Counted from the first letter of the stretch, positions 45,184-56,003 are shown. The stretch is 64,000 bases of DNA from Legionella qingyii (GCF_003184185.1 NZ_QHJG01000012.1:1291-65290); one strand, 5' to 3'. Notes: generated by a model from the letters alone, not told the origin. Numbers and translations are program-made.

Positions 45184-46278
45184 TTATTTTGTTACTGGAT
45201 AGATTGCCCCCAAAATTGCAGGGTGTCGCGAGCCAGTAATAGTACTTAAATCAACTGGAACTCGATTGATCGTTTGAGCAGCAAACCAGGCAAACATCAT
45301 CGCTTCCAAATAATCGGGACTGATACCTACTTCAGCAATACTCATTACACTGGTCTGAGGCAATAATTGAGCAATCATTTGTAATAAGACAAGATTGTGG
45401 GCACCTCCACCACACAAGTACATTTTTTTGACATGTCCTGGTTCGTTTAATACTGTTCCTGCAATTGTTTTAGCCGTAAATGCAAGCAGGGTCTTTTGTA
45501 TATCTACAGGTCTATATCCTTCTTTTAAATAGCGTTCTAGCCATGATAAAGAAAAATATTCTTTACCTATGCTTTTTGGAGCTGAAGAAATAATGAAAGA
45601 ATCAGACATTAGTGTTTCTAGAAGAGGTTCAATCACTTCACCCTGCTGTGCCCATGCTCCCTCTGCATCATAAGTTACTCCTTGGTGTCTCATAATCCAA
45701 GCATCCATTAAACAATTTCCAGGTCCTATGTCCCAACCTTTAATTGGTTCACTTTCATTAATAAATGTAATATTGGCGATGCCACCTATATTTACTACAG
45801 CAATATAGTTATTTACATCTTTAAATAATTGCTGATGATAAAGAGGAGCGAACGGTGCTCCTTGCCCACCTAACACTAAATCACGAGTCCTAAAATCTGC
45901 AACAACAGTGATTCCAGTTAATTCAGATATAGTATGGGCACATCCTAACTGTAAGGTATATGGAATATTGCAATTGGTATCATGACACACTGTTTGACCA
46001 TGACTTCCTATGGCGCAAATTTCATTGGCTGACAATTTTACGTTCTGCAATAATTCATTAACTGCATATGCAAACTCTCTTCCAATCAATGTATTCAGTT
46101 GGCAAATAGAAGCCAGACTTAAATCCGCACCAGAAAGCAGCTTATCAATACGTGTTTTCACTTCTTTACTGTATTTTTTAGTGATTCCACAAATTAGTAT
46201 ATTTTTTGATATATCGACAAGCGCGGCATCAATACCATCCATACTTGTTCCAGACATCAAACCTATATACAAAGTCAT
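45184..46278 (-). CDS. anmK: Anhydro-N-acetylmuramic acid kinase
   Basis: Phosphorylates and opens 1,6-anhydro-MurNAc during peptidoglycan recycling. The ATP-binding start GLMSGTSMDGIDAALVD is at residues 6-22. IGSHGQTVCHD, VVADFRTRDLVLGGQGAPFAPL, NIGGIANIT and GPGNCLMDAW are conserved blocks. Length 364 is normal. GAGGA stands before the ATG. No other recycling gene is adjacent. Confidence 0.95.
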   Translation of the reverse strand: MTLYIGLMSGTSMDGIDAALVDISKNILICGITKKYSKEVKTRIDKLLSGADLSLASICQLNTLIGREFAYAVNELLQNVKLSANEICAIGSHGQTVCHDTNCNIPYTLQLGCAHTISELTGITVVADFRTRDLVLGGQGAPFAPLYHQQLFKDVNNYIAVVNIGGIANITFINESEPIKGWDIGPGNCLMDAWIMRHQGVTYDAEGAWAQQGEVIEPLLETLMSDSFIISSAPKSIGKEYFSLSWLERYLKEGYRPVDIQKTLLAFTAKTIAGTVLNEPGHVKKMYLCGGGAHNLVLLQMIAQLLPQTSVMSIAEVGISPDYLEAMMFAWFAAQTINRVPVDLSTITGSRHPAILGAIYPVTK

Positions 46279-46329
46279 TAATTAATCCTCACTTCATCAC
46301 TAAATAATATTAGAACGAGTAGATTGTAA

Positions 46330-46395
46330 CCTGGGCGCAGCGAACCTAGGAAATTTTTAATAGAGCAACCCCTATTCCGCTTCGTTGCACCCAGG
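46330..46395. repeat. CCTGGGCGCAGCGAA long inverted repeat
   Basis: CCTGGGCGCAGCGAA (46330-46344) pairs with TTCGTTGCACCCAGG (46381-46395), 15 bp with two wobble positions and a 36-nt AT-rich loop. It sits between tatD and anmK. The GCAGCGAA core links it to the repeats at 36623 and 56540. Confidence 0.6.
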
Positions 46396-46422
46396 CTAAA
46401 ATTCATCCAAACTAAAAATATC

Positions 46423-47199
46423 CTACAATCTGAAACAAGTATAAAAGTTATTTGTGGTAATTTCAGCTATCTCATCGTATGACATATTACGAAGGTCTGC
46501 TATCGCCTGGGCAACATATTTCACAAGAGCAGGATGATTTTGTTTGCCACGATATGGTACAGGGGCTAAATAAGGCGCATCCGTTTCAATAAGTATTCTA
46601 TCCAAGGGCACTTTCCGTGCTACCTCTTGAAGTGCAGTTGCGTTTTTAAAGGTAACAATTCCTGAAAAGGAAATATAAAAATTCAAATCCATGGCTTTAT
46701 GTGCTATATCAAGGCTCTCAGCAAAACAATGCATTACGCCACCAATTTGTTGGGCATGTTCCTCTGCCATTAATGCGATTGTATCTTCTGCCGCTTGCCG
46801 GGTATGAATAATCAATGGCTTCGAAGATTTTAAAGCAGCCTTTATATGCTGTCTAAATAGGTTACGCTGTACCTCTTGCGCTTCCTCAGTATGGGTTCGA
46901 TAATAATCCAAACCTGTTTCACCTATTGCAATACATGCTGGATTCGCGGCTAAATCACATAACATTTGTGACGTAACTGGATATTCCATTTCAGTATTTG
47001 GATGGACTCCAACAGAAATACTGATATTAGGGTATTCTGCAGCAAGTTGTTCTAATTTGGGATAGTCATTTAGTTCAACACAAACACATAAAAAATGCTG
47101 CACGTCATTTTCTTTTGCTTGCGCTAAGACATTAGCCATATCATTATTAAAATCAGATAAATCAAGAAAATTTAAATGACAATGTGAATCAACTAACAT
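46423..47199 (-). CDS. tatD: TatD-family metal-dependent hydrolase (YcfH type)
   Basis: TIM-barrel metallo-hydrolase related to TatD DNase. Metal ligands are visible: DSHCHL at residues 3-8, GETGLDYYR near 92, IIHTR near 130, GVMHCFAE near 153 and LIETDAPYLAP near 203. The neighbours pilZ, holB and tmk match the ycfH position in gammaproteobacteria, so this is the YcfH-like paralogue. Length 258 is typical. Whether its main activity is DNA, RNA or peptide processing is not settled in the family. Confidence 0.9.
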   Translation of the reverse strand: MLVDSHCHLNFLDLSDFNNDMANVLAQAKENDVQHFLCVCVELNDYPKLEQLAAEYPNISISVGVHPNTEMEYPVTSQMLCDLAANPACIAIGETGLDYYRTHTEEAQEVQRNLFRQHIKAALKSSKPLIIHTRQAAEDTIALMAEEHAQQIGGVMHCFAESLDIAHKAMDLNFYISFSGIVTFKNATALQEVARKVPLDRILIETDAPYLAPVPYRGKQNHPALVKYVAQAIADLRNMSYDEIAEITTNNFYTCFRL

Positions 47200-47269
47200 G
47201 GAATAACCTCATAAAATATTGATCAATTCAGCATAAGATAATAGGAATTATTTCTTACATTGAATTAAT

Positions 47270-47608
47270 TTACATTGTATCTGTTAACTGAGAAGATTTT
47301 AGCATGCCTGCTAGATAGGTCTCTATTTTATTACACAAATAACGGCTATTTTCCCCAATAAATTGCACGCCAACTCCTGGCACTTTATTACCCTGGGCTC
47401 CTTTAGGTGTAATCCAAACTATTTTACCATCAACTACATAGAGCTCATCTTCATCCATTAATTTGATCAAGAGCTTAACTATTGAACCAAGCTCATAGTT
47501 CGTGTTAGTTCGGATAAATAGCCCACCTCCTTTCACAAAAGGCATATAAGCCATATAAAGCGCTGATTCATTAATAAACGAGCAATTAATCTGTTGTATA
47601 GTATCCAT
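47270..47608 (-). CDS. pilZ: PilZ-domain protein
   Basis: Small single-domain protein of the type IV pilus PilZ class (112 residues). It has the fold features YMPFVKGGGLFIRT and LLIKLMDEDELYVVDGKIVWITP, but not the RxxxR and D/NxSxxG residues that bind cyclic di-GMP, as in Pseudomonas PilZ. Position between holB and tatD matches that locus. I use the ATG at 47608, with AGGAG 7 nt upstream; a GTG precedes it by one codon. It probably supports pilus assembly through PilB/FimX-like partners. Confidence 0.88.
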   Translation of the reverse strand: MDTIQQINCSFINESALYMAYMPFVKGGGLFIRTNTNYELGSIVKLLIKLMDEDELYVVDGKIVWITPKGAQGNKVPGVGVQFIGENSRYLCNKIETYLAGMLKSSQLTDTM

Positions 47609-47691
47609 CACAGATCTCCTTTAAACATCCTGAATTTCCGATAAAAAATCACAAAATATATTCATCACGTTTTTTATGGGAAAACATTAGA

Positions 47692-48636
47692 TTAGCTATT
47701 TAATCCTAGTAATAAATCCTCTAATGCCAAAGTTTGATTTACATTCATATTATGGCTTAATTTTCGTTGTAATGTATTTATTTTATCGATTTGAGAAAAA
47801 ATCGTTATGGAATCAATTTTAGACATTAAATAATTTAGTTGATAAATAGCTGGTCCCGTAGCTACAGCCCCATTAATTTGCATCACGTGTATTTGCGCAT
47901 ATACTAAATAAAGAAGCCACAGTAATGCACCAAATTCAAACTGACTCCATTGGGCGGCTACCATACTCGGATGTTTCTTTTGTTCCATTACTGCAATTAT
48001 GCCATCTAAAATAAATTCAGATTGTTTAATAATCAAAGTCTGTTCGGATTCTTCGGGAAAATATTCCGCTAATCGTAGAAAATTAATAAGTAATAAATCA
48101 TCAGGCGAAGCAAAACGTACTATCTGACATCTACTTAAAACTGTAGGTAATAAAGTGCTTAATTGCTGGGCTAAAAGTAAAAATATGGTTTGCGGAGCAG
48201 GCTCTTCCAAAATTTTTAGTAATGAGTTTGCAGCCGCGGTGTTCATTCGTTCGGCAGATTCAATCACAATCAAACGAAATTTGGCTCGTTGGGGAGTTAA
48301 ATAGGCGTAACTTTGTAATTCTCTGATTTGATCGATTTTAATTGGTCCACCACTTTTTTCTGGTTTAACCCATTTCACATCAGGATGTTCACCACGAGCA
48401 ACCATTTGACAATCAGTACATTGAAAACAAGGTTGATTTTCTTTCATTTTACAGAAAATTAATTGAGATAATTTTCTGATAAAATCTTTAAAGGCATAAT
48501 CAAATGATCCAACACATAACAACGACTGAGGCAAACGATGATTTGCCCATGCAAATTGAATCTGATCCCACTGTGATTGATACCTATCCTTTTCATCAAG
48601 TGAAGAAAGGTTCTGCAGCTCCTTGATGTGACTCAT
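47692..48636 (-). CDS. holB: DNA polymerase III delta' subunit
   Basis: Clamp-loader subunit. A four-cysteine zinc module is visible in [17 protein letters not shown] (about residues 57-75). [23 protein letters not shown] [20 protein letters not shown] (residues about 130-150) with the SRC arginine in [10 protein letters not shown] follow. The N-terminal P-loop is degenerate, as normal for delta'. Length 314. It overlaps tmk by 4 bp (ATGA). Confidence 0.92.
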   Translation of the reverse strand: MSHIKELQNLSSLDEKDRYQSQWDQIQFAWANHRLPQSLLCVGSFDYAFKDFIRKLSQLIFCKMKENQPCFQCTDCQMVARGEHPDVKWVKPEKSGGPIKIDQIRELQSYAYLTPQRAKFRLIVIESAERMNTAAANSLLKILEEPAPQTIFLLLAQQLSTLLPTVLSRCQIVRFASPDDLLLINFLRLAEYFPEESEQTLIIKQSEFILDGIIAVMEQKKHPSMVAAQWSQFEFGALLWLLYLVYAQIHVMQINGAVATGPAIYQLNYLMSKIDSITIFSQIDKINTLQRKLSHNMNVNQTLALEDLLLGLNS

Positions 48637-49271
48637 TGCTGCTGCTCTATAAATTCATTCATTGCATTTTGAATAGCCTGTTGTACTTCGTGTAACGATC
48701 GTCGCGCATCAATAGTTACCGTATTAGTACTCATTTCAACATGCTGAATATAGCTTTTATGGACTCGATGAAAGAAATCAATCGATTGCTGCTCAATCCT
48801 GTCAACCTCACCCCTAGATTTAACTCGCGCCATTCCTTCTTCAGGGCTTATATCCAAATATAAAGTCAAATCCGGTTTAAATCCCTTCAGAGCAAAAGAA
48901 GATAATTGATTAATCACCTCCTGATCTAATCCTCTTCCACCACCTTGATAAGCCATGGTTGATAGTTCAAATCGGTCTGCAATAACCCAAATTCCTTGAC
49001 GTAATGAAGGCTTAATAACTTCTTCGAGAAGCTGAATTCTGGCTGTATAGAGTAATAGCAATTCGCTTCGATCATCCAAAGTATCCCTATATTCTGGATT
49101 TTTAATCAGATCACGTAAAATCTCACCTATTACTGTTCCACCAGGCTCCCGGGTTGTTAGGGTTTTGATATGTTTCTTTTCAAGCAGATCTATAACCGTA
49201 TTTATTGCAGTGGACTTACCAGCCCCCTCCAACCCTTCAATAACAATTAACTTCCCGGTTGAAAACAACAT
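48633..49271 (-). CDS. tmk: Thymidylate kinase
   Basis: Phosphorylates dTMP. The P-loop [11 protein letters not shown] is at residues 13-23, TTREPGG at 39-45, and the DR(F/H) motif in [21 protein letters not shown] near 97. Length 212 is normal. It overlaps mltG by 1 bp and holB by 4 bp, as in the conserved fabF-mltG-tmk-holB-pilZ-tatD order. Confidence 0.96.
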   Translation of the reverse strand: MLFSTGKLIVIEGLEGAGKSTAINTVIDLLEKKHIKTLTTREPGGTVIGEILRDLIKNPEYRDTLDDRSELLLLYTARIQLLEEVIKPSLRQGIWVIADRFELSTMAYQGGGRGLDQEVINQLSSFALKGFKPDLTLYLDISPEEGMARVKSRGEVDRIEQQSIDFFHRVHKSYIQHVEMSTNTVTIDARRSLHEVQQAIQNAMNEFIEQQQ

Positions 49272-50266
49272 CAGAAATCCTTCCGTTTATATTGATTAAT
49301 TGCTTGTTTTTGTTGCTGGTAAGTTTCTGAGAACTGATGAGTTCCATCCCCTTTAGCAACAAAATATAAATAATTAGATAATTGAGGATGGGCTGCAGCA
49401 TCTAATGATTCTTTGCCAACCATGGCAATAGGTGTTGGAGGCAATCCTCTATAGTGGTATGAGTTATAAGGTGTATCGATTAGTAAATCGTCATGAGATA
49501 ATTTTCCCGTATATGCAGCCCCTAAACCATAAATGACCGTGGGATCCATCTGTAAAGGCATATTTTTATTTAAACGGTTGAGCATGACACCAGAAATCAG
49601 CTTACGCTCTTGTGGAATAGCAGTTTCTTTTTCAATTATTGAGGCTGCTATTAGCAATTCATATGGATTTTTATAGGGCAAGTTAGGTGCTCTATTGACC
49701 CAACTCATAGTCAAATAATTAACTAAGTTACGATGGGCATGCTCTAATAAACTTTTACCAGTACTACCACCGCGATATTGATAGGTATCAGCAAGCAATA
49801 ATCCTTCAGCATTTGGATGATTATCTTTAATAGAATTCCAATCCTCTGGTCGATAATTCAAATAAGCTGCTTTTAGTAAATCTTGGGATATTTTCTGCTG
49901 GGTGGTCCCTGCAATAATTGTAAAATTTTGCGTTAAGACATCTCCTGCTACAACTCGATGCACTAACTGCATCGCAGTTTCACCTGGCTGTATTTGATAT
50001 ACACCAGCTTTGAGTTGAGAGGACAATCCTGAAAAACGAATCATCGTTAGAAGCATTTTGTCTGAACGTATTAAATTTTTATCTTTTAATATTTTTACAA
50101 ATTGTGAGGCCGTAGCAGTTCGGTCAAGAGTGATAATGACCGGAGAACCCTGCATGGGAACAATAGGTTTAGTAATTTGAAAATAGGTAATCAAAAAGAA
50201 AATAAAAAAAGACATAAAAAACATTAGAACATAAAGTACCAGTTTTTTATGTCTTGGAAATGTCAT
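49271..50266 (-). CDS. mltG: Endolytic murein transglycosylase MltG
   Basis: Membrane-bound lytic transglycosylase that cuts nascent glycan strands and limits their length. One N-terminal helix (about residues 10-30) precedes the LysM-like and YceG domains. The catalytic glutamate is in [14 protein letters not shown], followed by [22 protein letters not shown] and [14 protein letters not shown]. Length 331 is typical. Its ATG directly follows the fabF stop. Confidence 0.95.
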   Translation of the reverse strand: MTFPRHKKLVLYVLMFFMSFFIFFLITYFQITKPIVPMQGSPVIITLDRTATASQFVKILKDKNLIRSDKMLLTMIRFSGLSSQLKAGVYQIQPGETAMQLVHRVVAGDVLTQNFTIIAGTTQQKISQDLLKAAYLNYRPEDWNSIKDNHPNAEGLLLADTYQYRGGSTGKSLLEHAHRNLVNYLTMSWVNRAPNLPYKNPYELLIAASIIEKETAIPQERKLISGVMLNRLNKNMPLQMDPTVIYGLGAAYTGKLSHDDLLIDTPYNSYHYRGLPPTPIAMVGKESLDAAAHPQLSNYLYFVAKGDGTHQFSETYQQQKQAINQYKRKDF

Positions 50267-51505
50267 TTATACACGCTTGAATAATAAGCTGCCATTTGTT
50301 CCACCAAAACCGAGTGAGTTACTCAGAACATAATTAATAGATCGTTTTTGGGGTGTGTAGGGTACATAATTCAAATCACATCCCTCATCTGGATTATCCA
50401 AATTAATAGTTGGTGGAGCAATTTGATCTCTAATTGCTAAAATACTAAATATTGCTTCTACAGCACCTGCAGCCCCCAATAAATGACCGGTCATTGATTT
50501 TGTAGAACTGACTGCTAAATCATACGCATGTTGTTTAAATATGCGCTTAATCGCTTTTGTTTCATTTAAATCATTAAGATAGGTCGAAGTGCCATGTGCA
50601 TTGATATAATCAACTTGTTCTGGATCGATACCTGCGTCATGTATGGCTGCTTCCATTGCACGAGCAGCACCATCAGCATCATCATCAGGAGCAGTGATAT
50701 GATAAGCATCACCAGACATACCAAACCCTACAAGTTCAGCATAAATTTTTGCACCACGAGCTTTGGCATGTTCATACTCTTCTATCACAAGAACACCTGC
50801 CCCTTCACCCATAACAAAACCATCTCTATCTTTATCAAAAGGTCTTGATGCTTTTTCAGGTTCATCATTACGTTTAGATAGAGATCGCACAGCAGAAAAT
50901 CCTGCCAAGCACAGCGGGGTTAAGGTCATTTCAGCCCCACCACATAACATAACATCAGCATCACCATAAGCAATCATTCGTGCAGCTAGACCAATATTAT
51001 GTGTGCCAGTAGTGCAGGCAGTAACAACAGAAACATTGGGGCCTTTAAGCTTATGTCGAATTGAAATCTGTCCAGCAACCATATTTATGATACCTGCCGG
51101 AATAAAAAATGGAGAAACCTTTCGTGGACCACCCGCCATCAGTTTATCCTGGTTATTGGTAATTGTCTGGATGCCACCAATACCCGCACCCACAGCTACA
51201 CCAATACGATTTGATAGATTTGCGTCAATCTTCAATCCCGAATCAAGCATTGCTTCATCAGCTGCAGCAATACCATATTGGGTAAATAAATCCATTTTAC
51301 GCGCATCTTTAAGCGCAACGTAGTTCTCAATATTAAAATTCTTAACCTTAGCCCAGATGCGAGAGCTGTATTCGTTGGCATCAAACTCATCTGCCAAAAC
51401 AACACCACTTACACCAGCTAATATATTTCGCCAAGTTTCTTCTACATTAAGACCGACAGGGGTAACCATACCCATACCAGTAATCACTATACGCCGCTTA
51501 TTCAA
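50267..51505 (-). CDS. fabF: Beta-ketoacyl-ACP synthase II
   Basis: Elongating condensing enzyme of type II fatty acid synthesis. The catalytic cysteine lies in [13 protein letters not shown] near residue 163, with the two histidines in [11 protein letters not shown] and [14 protein letters not shown]. The start is taken as TTG 51505 (then [17 protein letters not shown]), matching family N-termini, with GAGGAG 6 nt upstream. An ATG at 51574 would add 23 residues encoded across a hairpin and unlike FabF. Length 412 is normal. See the hairpin at 51532. Confidence 0.93.
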   Translation of the reverse strand: MNKRRIVITGMGMVTPVGLNVEETWRNILAGVSGVVLADEFDANEYSSRIWAKVKNFNIENYVALKDARKMDLFTQYGIAAADEAMLDSGLKIDANLSNRIGVAVGAGIGGIQTITNNQDKLMAGGPRKVSPFFIPAGIINMVAGQISIRHKLKGPNVSVVTACTTGTHNIGLAARMIAYGDADVMLCGGAEMTLTPLCLAGFSAVRSLSKRNDEPEKASRPFDKDRDGFVMGEGAGVLVIEEYEHAKARGAKIYAELVGFGMSGDAYHITAPDDDADGAARAMEAAIHDAGIDPEQVDYINAHGTSTYLNDLNETKAIKRIFKQHAYDLAVSSTKSMTGHLLGAAGAVEAIFSILAIRDQIAPPTINLDNPDEGCDLNYVPYTPQKRSINYVLSNSLGFGGTNGSLLFKRV

Positions 51506-51531
51506 TGAAAGCTCCTCGCAAAACACTCCCA

Positions 51532-51561
51532 TTTCTCTCCCACATGCAAGAGGGAGAGAAA
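51532..51561 (-). terminator. Hairpin between acpP and fabF
   Basis: TTTCTCTCCC (51532-51541) and GGGAGAGAAA (51552-51561) are perfect 10-bp arms around a 10-nt loop, in the 73-bp acpP-fabF gap. A weak U-run (TGTTTTG) follows in the leftward transcript. It may cut fabF expression relative to acpP or protect the acpP mRNA 3' end. Its presence argues against the long fabF frame. Confidence 0.6.
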
Positions 51562-51578
51562 GAGATAAAAGCAAATAG

Positions 51579-51827
51579 TTATGCTTCTTCTTTATTTAAA
51601 TTAGATTCAATATAATCAATCGCTTCTTGAATCGTGGTAATTTTTTCAGCTTTCTCATCAGGAATTTCTGTTTCAAATTCTTCTTCAAGAGCCATAACCA
51701 ATTCCACAGTATCTAAAGAATCAGCACCTAAATCATCAACAAATGATGCATCATTCTTTAACTCTTCTTCTTTAACGCCTAGTTGTTCAACAACAATTTT
51801 GCGAACACGCTCTTCAACTGTACTCAT
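51579..51827 (-). CDS. acpP: Acyl carrier protein
   Basis: Carrier of growing acyl chains on a phosphopantetheine arm. The modification site [13 protein letters not shown] has its serine at residue 37. The acidic four-helix layout and length (82) are typical, with a four-residue C-terminal tail beyond the usual end. It is flanked by fabG and fabF in the standard order. A 208-bp gap upstream suggests its own promoter. Confidence 0.97.
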   Translation of the reverse strand: MSTVEERVRKIVVEQLGVKEEELKNDASFVDDLGADSLDTVELVMALEEEFETEIPDEKAEKITTIQEAIDYIESNLNKEEA

Positions 51828-51884
51828 AACTTGATTTTCCTCTTTCGGTTGATAGAAATTTAAAAAAACTTCGGATTATTTAAT

Positions 51885-52001
51885 ATACTACTTCCACTTA
51901 ATTTTTTTTACTTGGTCAATAAACCTAAATACATTTTTAACCTAATCAATCACTTATATTTTTAGTAATCCCAAACAACCAAAGTTAAATGGAAGTGGTA
52001 T
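51885..52001. repeat. 17-bp inverted repeat between fabG and acpP
   Basis: ATACTACTTCCACTTAA (51885-51901) is mirrored by TTAAATGGAAGTGGTAT (51985-52001) with two mismatches, 83 bp apart. The pair brackets the presumed acpP promoter region and could be two operator copies facing each other, or a long stem. Confidence 0.45.
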
Positions 52002-52035
52002 AGTTTATTCATTTATACAGATAACGCAAGTGCAT

Positions 52036-52782
52036 TTAGTCCATATACATACCGCCATTGACATGAATTGTTTCACCTGTGATATATTTAGCACTGTCTG
52101 ATGCCAAAAATGCTACTGCTTCAGCTATATCCTTGGGTTCTCCTAGCTTACGCATAGGAATTCTCTTTAACATTTCGTCCTTTACCATGTCAGGTAAAGC
52201 AGCGGTCATATCTGTATCAATAAAACCAGGTGCAACAACATTAACAGTAATTCCTCGGCTCCCAACTTCTTGAGCTAAAGACTTACTGAAACCAACAATA
52301 CCTGCTTTCGCTGCAGTATAATTCACCTGACCAGAATTTCCACTTGAACCCACCACTGATCCAATAGAAATTATACGTCCCCATCGTGCTCTAAACATAG
52401 GCTTTATACAAATTTTAGACACTTTGTATATTGAATTCAAATTTGTTTCGATTACTTTATACCACTCTTCATCATCCATACGCAGTAATAAATTATCTGA
52501 TGTTATCCCGGCATTATTAACTAATATTGACGGAGATTGATTCTCATGAGTCAACTCACCTATAACTTGCTCTATTTGCTCCGAATTTGTAACGTCAAGA
52601 ACCAATCCTTTTCCAGATAGTTTTTCTTTTTCAAAATAGGCATTAATCGATTGAGCACCTTGTTCTGTAGTAGCTGTACCAAATACAAAAGCACCTTGCT
52701 GCGCCAATTTAAGGGCTATAGCCTGACCTATTCCTCGGCTTGCACCTGTAACCAAGGCAATCTTTCCCTCTAGACTCATCAT
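52036..52782 (-). CDS. fabG: 3-oxoacyl-ACP reductase
   Basis: NADPH-dependent short-chain dehydrogenase of fatty acid synthesis. The cofactor site TGASRGIGQAIALKLA is near residues 11-26. NNAGIT, the catalytic serine in SVVGSSGNSGQ, and Tyr/Lys in YTAAKAG are intact. The ATG at 52782 is chosen because GAGG lies 6-7 nt upstream; a frame 12 bp longer exists. Length 248 is typical. Confidence 0.95.
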   Translation of the reverse strand: MMSLEGKIALVTGASRGIGQAIALKLAQQGAFVFGTATTEQGAQSINAYFEKEKLSGKGLVLDVTNSEQIEQVIGELTHENQSPSILVNNAGITSDNLLLRMDDEEWYKVIETNLNSIYKVSKICIKPMFRARWGRIISIGSVVGSSGNSGQVNYTAAKAGIVGFSKSLAQEVGSRGITVNVVAPGFIDTDMTAALPDMVKDEMLKRIPMRKLGEPKDIAEAVAFLASDSAKYITGETIHVNGGMYMD

Positions 52783-52833
52783 GTATTTCCTCAATAGAAA
52801 ATGTTTATTTTTTAGGTTGTATCTTTGGACAAA

Positions 52834-53772
52834 CTAGGCAAATTGCTCTTCAACCTGATCCAGACTAATAGTATCGTAAACACTAATAGTATTTAAACTT
52901 CTGTCTATTCTTTTAATTAAGCCGCCCAATACTTTTCCTGGTCCGCACTCTAAAACAAGTTCTATTCCATTATTTTTAAAGAGCTGGATTGTTTCAACCC
53001 AACGAACAGGGCTATATAATTGTTCTTTTAACTTTTCACGTATGTGCTGAACAGAATGATAAATGCTTAAATCAACGTTACTTACTACATCTGTTTTTGT
53101 GTTTTTAAATTCGATTTTAGCCAAATATTCAGCAAAGGATGCTGCTGCTTCAGATAGTAAGGGACAATGACATGGAACACTAACTGGAATTACTTTAGCC
53201 AGACGAGCACCAGCCTCCTCAGCTAATTCTAGTATTCGCGTAACGGCTGGAGTATGTCCCGCAACAACAACTTGTCCAATTGCGTTATAATTGGCTGGCG
53301 TTACAACCTCATGTTCTTGGCTGGCTTGCTCACATAGAGCTTTTACTTGTTCATCAGTTAAACCCACAATTGCAGCCATAGCCCCCATGCCCAAAGGTAT
53401 TGCATTTTGCATTAACTGTCCTCGCCGAGCTACTAAACATGCGGCATCAAATAATGACAGTGCGTCAGCGCAAACCAATGCAGCATATTCACCCAGGCTA
53501 TGGCCAGCCATAAGAATAGGCTTGGCAACACCTTGTTGCATCAATACTCTATATACAGCCACATCAGCAGTAAGCATCGCAACTTGTGTATGCTCTGTTT
53601 GATTTAGTTTTTCTTCCGGCCCATGTTGCACAAGTTTCCATAAATCATAACCTACTGCTTCTGATGCCTCTGCAAAAGTTTTTACAATAATAGGATATTG
53701 CAACTCAAAATCAGCCAACATACCAACTGATTGTGAACCTTGCCCAGGAAATACAAATGCGGTTTTTACCAT
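52834..53772 (-). CDS. fabD: Malonyl-CoA:ACP transacylase
   Basis: Moves malonyl groups from CoA to ACP. FPGQGSQSVGM opens the protein, the nucleophile serine lies in GHSLGEYAAL at about residue 92, and the catalytic His is in VPVSVPCHCPLL near residue 200. Length 312 is normal. It lies between fabH and fabG. Confidence 0.96.
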   Translation of the reverse strand: MVKTAFVFPGQGSQSVGMLADFELQYPIIVKTFAEASEAVGYDLWKLVQHGPEEKLNQTEHTQVAMLTADVAVYRVLMQQGVAKPILMAGHSLGEYAALVCADALSLFDAACLVARRGQLMQNAIPLGMGAMAAIVGLTDEQVKALCEQASQEHEVVTPANYNAIGQVVVAGHTPAVTRILELAEEAGARLAKVIPVSVPCHCPLLSEAAASFAEYLAKIEFKNTKTDVVSNVDLSIYHSVQHIREKLKEQLYSPVRWVETIQLFKNNGIELVLECGPGKVLGGLIKRIDRSLNTISVYDTISLDQVEEQFA

Positions 53773-53827
53773 TTAAAAATAGCTCCGAACTAAAAATTTA
53801 ATTCAAAAAGTTGAATCAAGTAAATTA

Positions 53828-54781
53828 TTAATAACGAATTACCATAGCTCCCCAAGTCATTCCACCACCGAAAGACTCAATCAATAACAACTCATCTCTT
53901 TTAATCTGATTGGTCCGAATAGAATGATCCAAAGCCAAGGGAATAGATGCAGCCGAAGTATTACCTTGGCTACCGATAGTAACAATCACTTGTGACATAG
54001 GAAGGTCAAGCTTTTTAGCAATGGCCTGAATGATACGCATATTTGCTTGATGAGGAATTAACCATTGAATATCAGATTTTTTCAAATGGCTCATCTCTAG
54101 AACTTCATCAACAACATCGCCCATAATTTTGACGGCAATTTTAAATACTTCATTACCTCGCATACTAATCGTTGCACGTTGATTATCAAATGTTGCGTTA
54201 CTAAGATTTAATAATTTTTCAGCATCATAAGAAGCATGTAATACACTTCCCATAATACCTTGTTTATCACTGGCACTTAAAACCACTGCTCCAGCGCCAT
54301 CGCCAAATAAAACACAGGTTGATCGATCAGTCCAATCTACTGCTCTGGACATGCTTTCACTACCGATGACGAGAACATTTTTTGCTGCACCGGATGTAAT
54401 ATACTGTTTTGCAATATCCATCACGTATACAAAACCACTACATGCTGCACCAACATCAAAAGCAGGAATAGGTCGCTTAATTTTTAAAGCATGTTGAACA
54501 TAGCAAGCAACTCCAGGAAAAAAATGATCCGGAGTACATGTAGCAACCAATATCAAATCGATTTCATCAGCATTCAAGCCTGAGGAGATTAACGCCTGCT
54601 CAGCAGCTTTGGAAGCCATATACGAGGTTGTTTCGTAAGGTTGCGCGACGCTACGGCTGCTGATGCCGGTTCTGGTAACAATCCACTCATCAGTAGTGTC
54701 CAACATTGACTCTAGTTCAAGATTGGTAAGTTGTTTTTCAGGAATATAACTTCCGGTACCACGTATTACAGCATTATTCAT
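53828..54781 (-). CDS. fabH: Beta-ketoacyl-ACP synthase III
   Basis: Starts fatty acid synthesis by condensing acetyl-CoA with malonyl-ACP. The catalytic triad is visible: Cys at about residue 114 in GAACSGFVY, His in IPHQANMRI and Asn in [10 protein letters not shown]. Length 317 is typical. Its ATG overlaps the plsX stop by 4 bp. Confidence 0.96.
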   Translation of the reverse strand: MNNAVIRGTGSYIPEKQLTNLELESMLDTTDEWIVTRTGISSRSVAQPYETTSYMASKAAEQALISSGLNADEIDLILVATCTPDHFFPGVACYVQHALKIKRPIPAFDVGAACSGFVYVMDIAKQYITSGAAKNVLVIGSESMSRAVDWTDRSTCVLFGDGAGAVVLSASDKQGIMGSVLHASYDAEKLLNLSNATFDNQRATISMRGNEVFKIAVKIMGDVVDEVLEMSHLKKSDIQWLIPHQANMRIIQAIAKKLDLPMSQVIVTIGSQGNTSAASIPLALDHSIRTNQIKRDELLLIESFGGGMTWGAMVIRY

Positions 54782-55806
54782 AACAGCAATCCCTGATTTA
54801 TAAAATCATTTATTTGGACACGTACTAAATCTACTACGTTATTTTTAGCCTCAAGAACTGCTTGTTCAATAGCATGTTGAAATCCTAATTCATTAGCACC
54901 ACCATGGCTTTTTACTACAATACCATTTAAACCGAGCATACTTGCGCCATTATAACGAGAAGGATCAAAGCGCTTCTTAAGATGTTTTAATGCTGGACGC
55001 GCAATTAACGCAGAAAGTTTGGTATACCAGCTTCTGCTAAATGACTCCATGAGTAAACTTACAAACAACTTGGCAAGACCTTCACTTGCTTTTAAGGCTA
55101 CATTCCCCACAAAACCATCACAAACAACCAGATCCACATCTCCGGTATAAAAATGATCACCTTCTACATAACCAACATAGTTCATAATCTCGCATTCGGC
55201 AAGCATGTGAGCTGTGCGTTTTACTTGATCATTTCCCTTCATTTCTTCCACGCCAATATTCAATAAGGCGATTTTAGGTTTAGGCTTATTCGCTACAGCT
55301 TGTACTAATGCAGATCCCATAACAGCAAACTGAAATAAATGTTCTGCACACGAATCAACATTAGCACCCAAATCAATCACCCATGTCCTACCTTTCATAG
55401 TTGGTAGCTCGGAAACAATTGCGGGCCTATCGATTCCAGGCAGCGTCTTTAAAACATAACGTGCCGTAGCCATTAAAGCACCAGTATTCCCAGCACTAAC
55501 ACAAGCTTGAGCCATGCCTTCTTTCACCAAATTAATGGCTACACGCATGGAAGAATCTTTTTTATTTCGCAAAGCATGCGAAGGCAACTCATCCATAGTT
55601 ACTACTTCAGAAGCATGAACTATGGAAAATTGATTTGAAGACGCTACACCCTGTTTTTTTAGAATAGCACTAATCTTGTCATGAACTCCGACAAGAATAA
55701 GTTTCAAATCAGGATCATTCTTTGCTGCACGAATACAGGCAGGAATCACAACATTTAAACCATGATCCCCACCCATCGCATCAATTGCAATGGTGATATT
55801 TTTCAA
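54778..55806 (-). CDS. plsX: Phosphate acyltransferase PlsX
   Basis: Makes acyl-phosphate from acyl-ACP for phospholipid synthesis. It begins at TTG (then [15 protein letters not shown]), the normal PlsX N-terminus; no ATG fits, and AGAG lies about 8-12 nt upstream. [27 protein letters not shown] sequence, [16 protein letters not shown] and [20 protein letters not shown] are conserved blocks. Length 342. It starts 5 bp before the rpmF stop in the same strand order rpmF-plsX-fabH. Confidence 0.95.
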   Translation of the reverse strand: MKNITIAIDAMGGDHGLNVVIPACIRAAKNDPDLKLILVGVHDKISAILKKQGVASSNQFSIVHASEVVTMDELPSHALRNKKDSSMRVAINLVKEGMAQACVSAGNTGALMATARYVLKTLPGIDRPAIVSELPTMKGRTWVIDLGANVDSCAEHLFQFAVMGSALVQAVANKPKPKIALLNIGVEEMKGNDQVKRTAHMLAECEIMNYVGYVEGDHFYTGDVDLVVCDGFVGNVALKASEGLAKLFVSLLMESFSRSWYTKLSALIARPALKHLKKRFDPSRYNGASMLGLNGIVVKSHGGANELGFQHAIEQAVLEAKNNVVDLVRVQINDFINQGLLL

Positions 55807-55811
55807 GAAAA

Positions 55812-56003
55812 TTACTCTTGTTCGTAAACAGTATCAGTGTCAATTATTTTTCTACCACGATAATAACCATCTGGTGTCATATGATGACGAAGATGAGTTT
55901 CACCGGTAGTTTCATCAACAGACAGTGTTGGCTTGGTCAAAGCATCATGCGAACGACGCATATCACGACGTGAGCGTGACTTTTTATTTTGTTGTACAGC
56001 CAT
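55812..56003 (-). CDS. rpmF: 50S ribosomal protein L32
   Basis: Small basic ribosomal protein. [21 protein letters not shown] is the conserved L32 N-terminus. The ATG at 56003 has AGGAG 7 nt upstream, so the frame beginning at 56021 is trimmed. It lacks the four zinc cysteines seen in some L32 forms. Length 63. It heads the rpmF-plsX-fab cluster and may be co-transcribed with yceD. Confidence 0.95.
   Translation of the reverse strand: MAVQQNKKSRSRRDMRRSHDALTKPTLSVDETTGETHLRHHMTPDGYYRGRKIIDTDTVYEQE

Noticed and set aside
51003..51323. 106-codon open frame antisense to fabF
   Set aside because: Shadow frame with no independent support.
53291..53602. 103-codon open frame antisense to fabD
   Set aside because: Shadow of the conserved fabD coding sequence.
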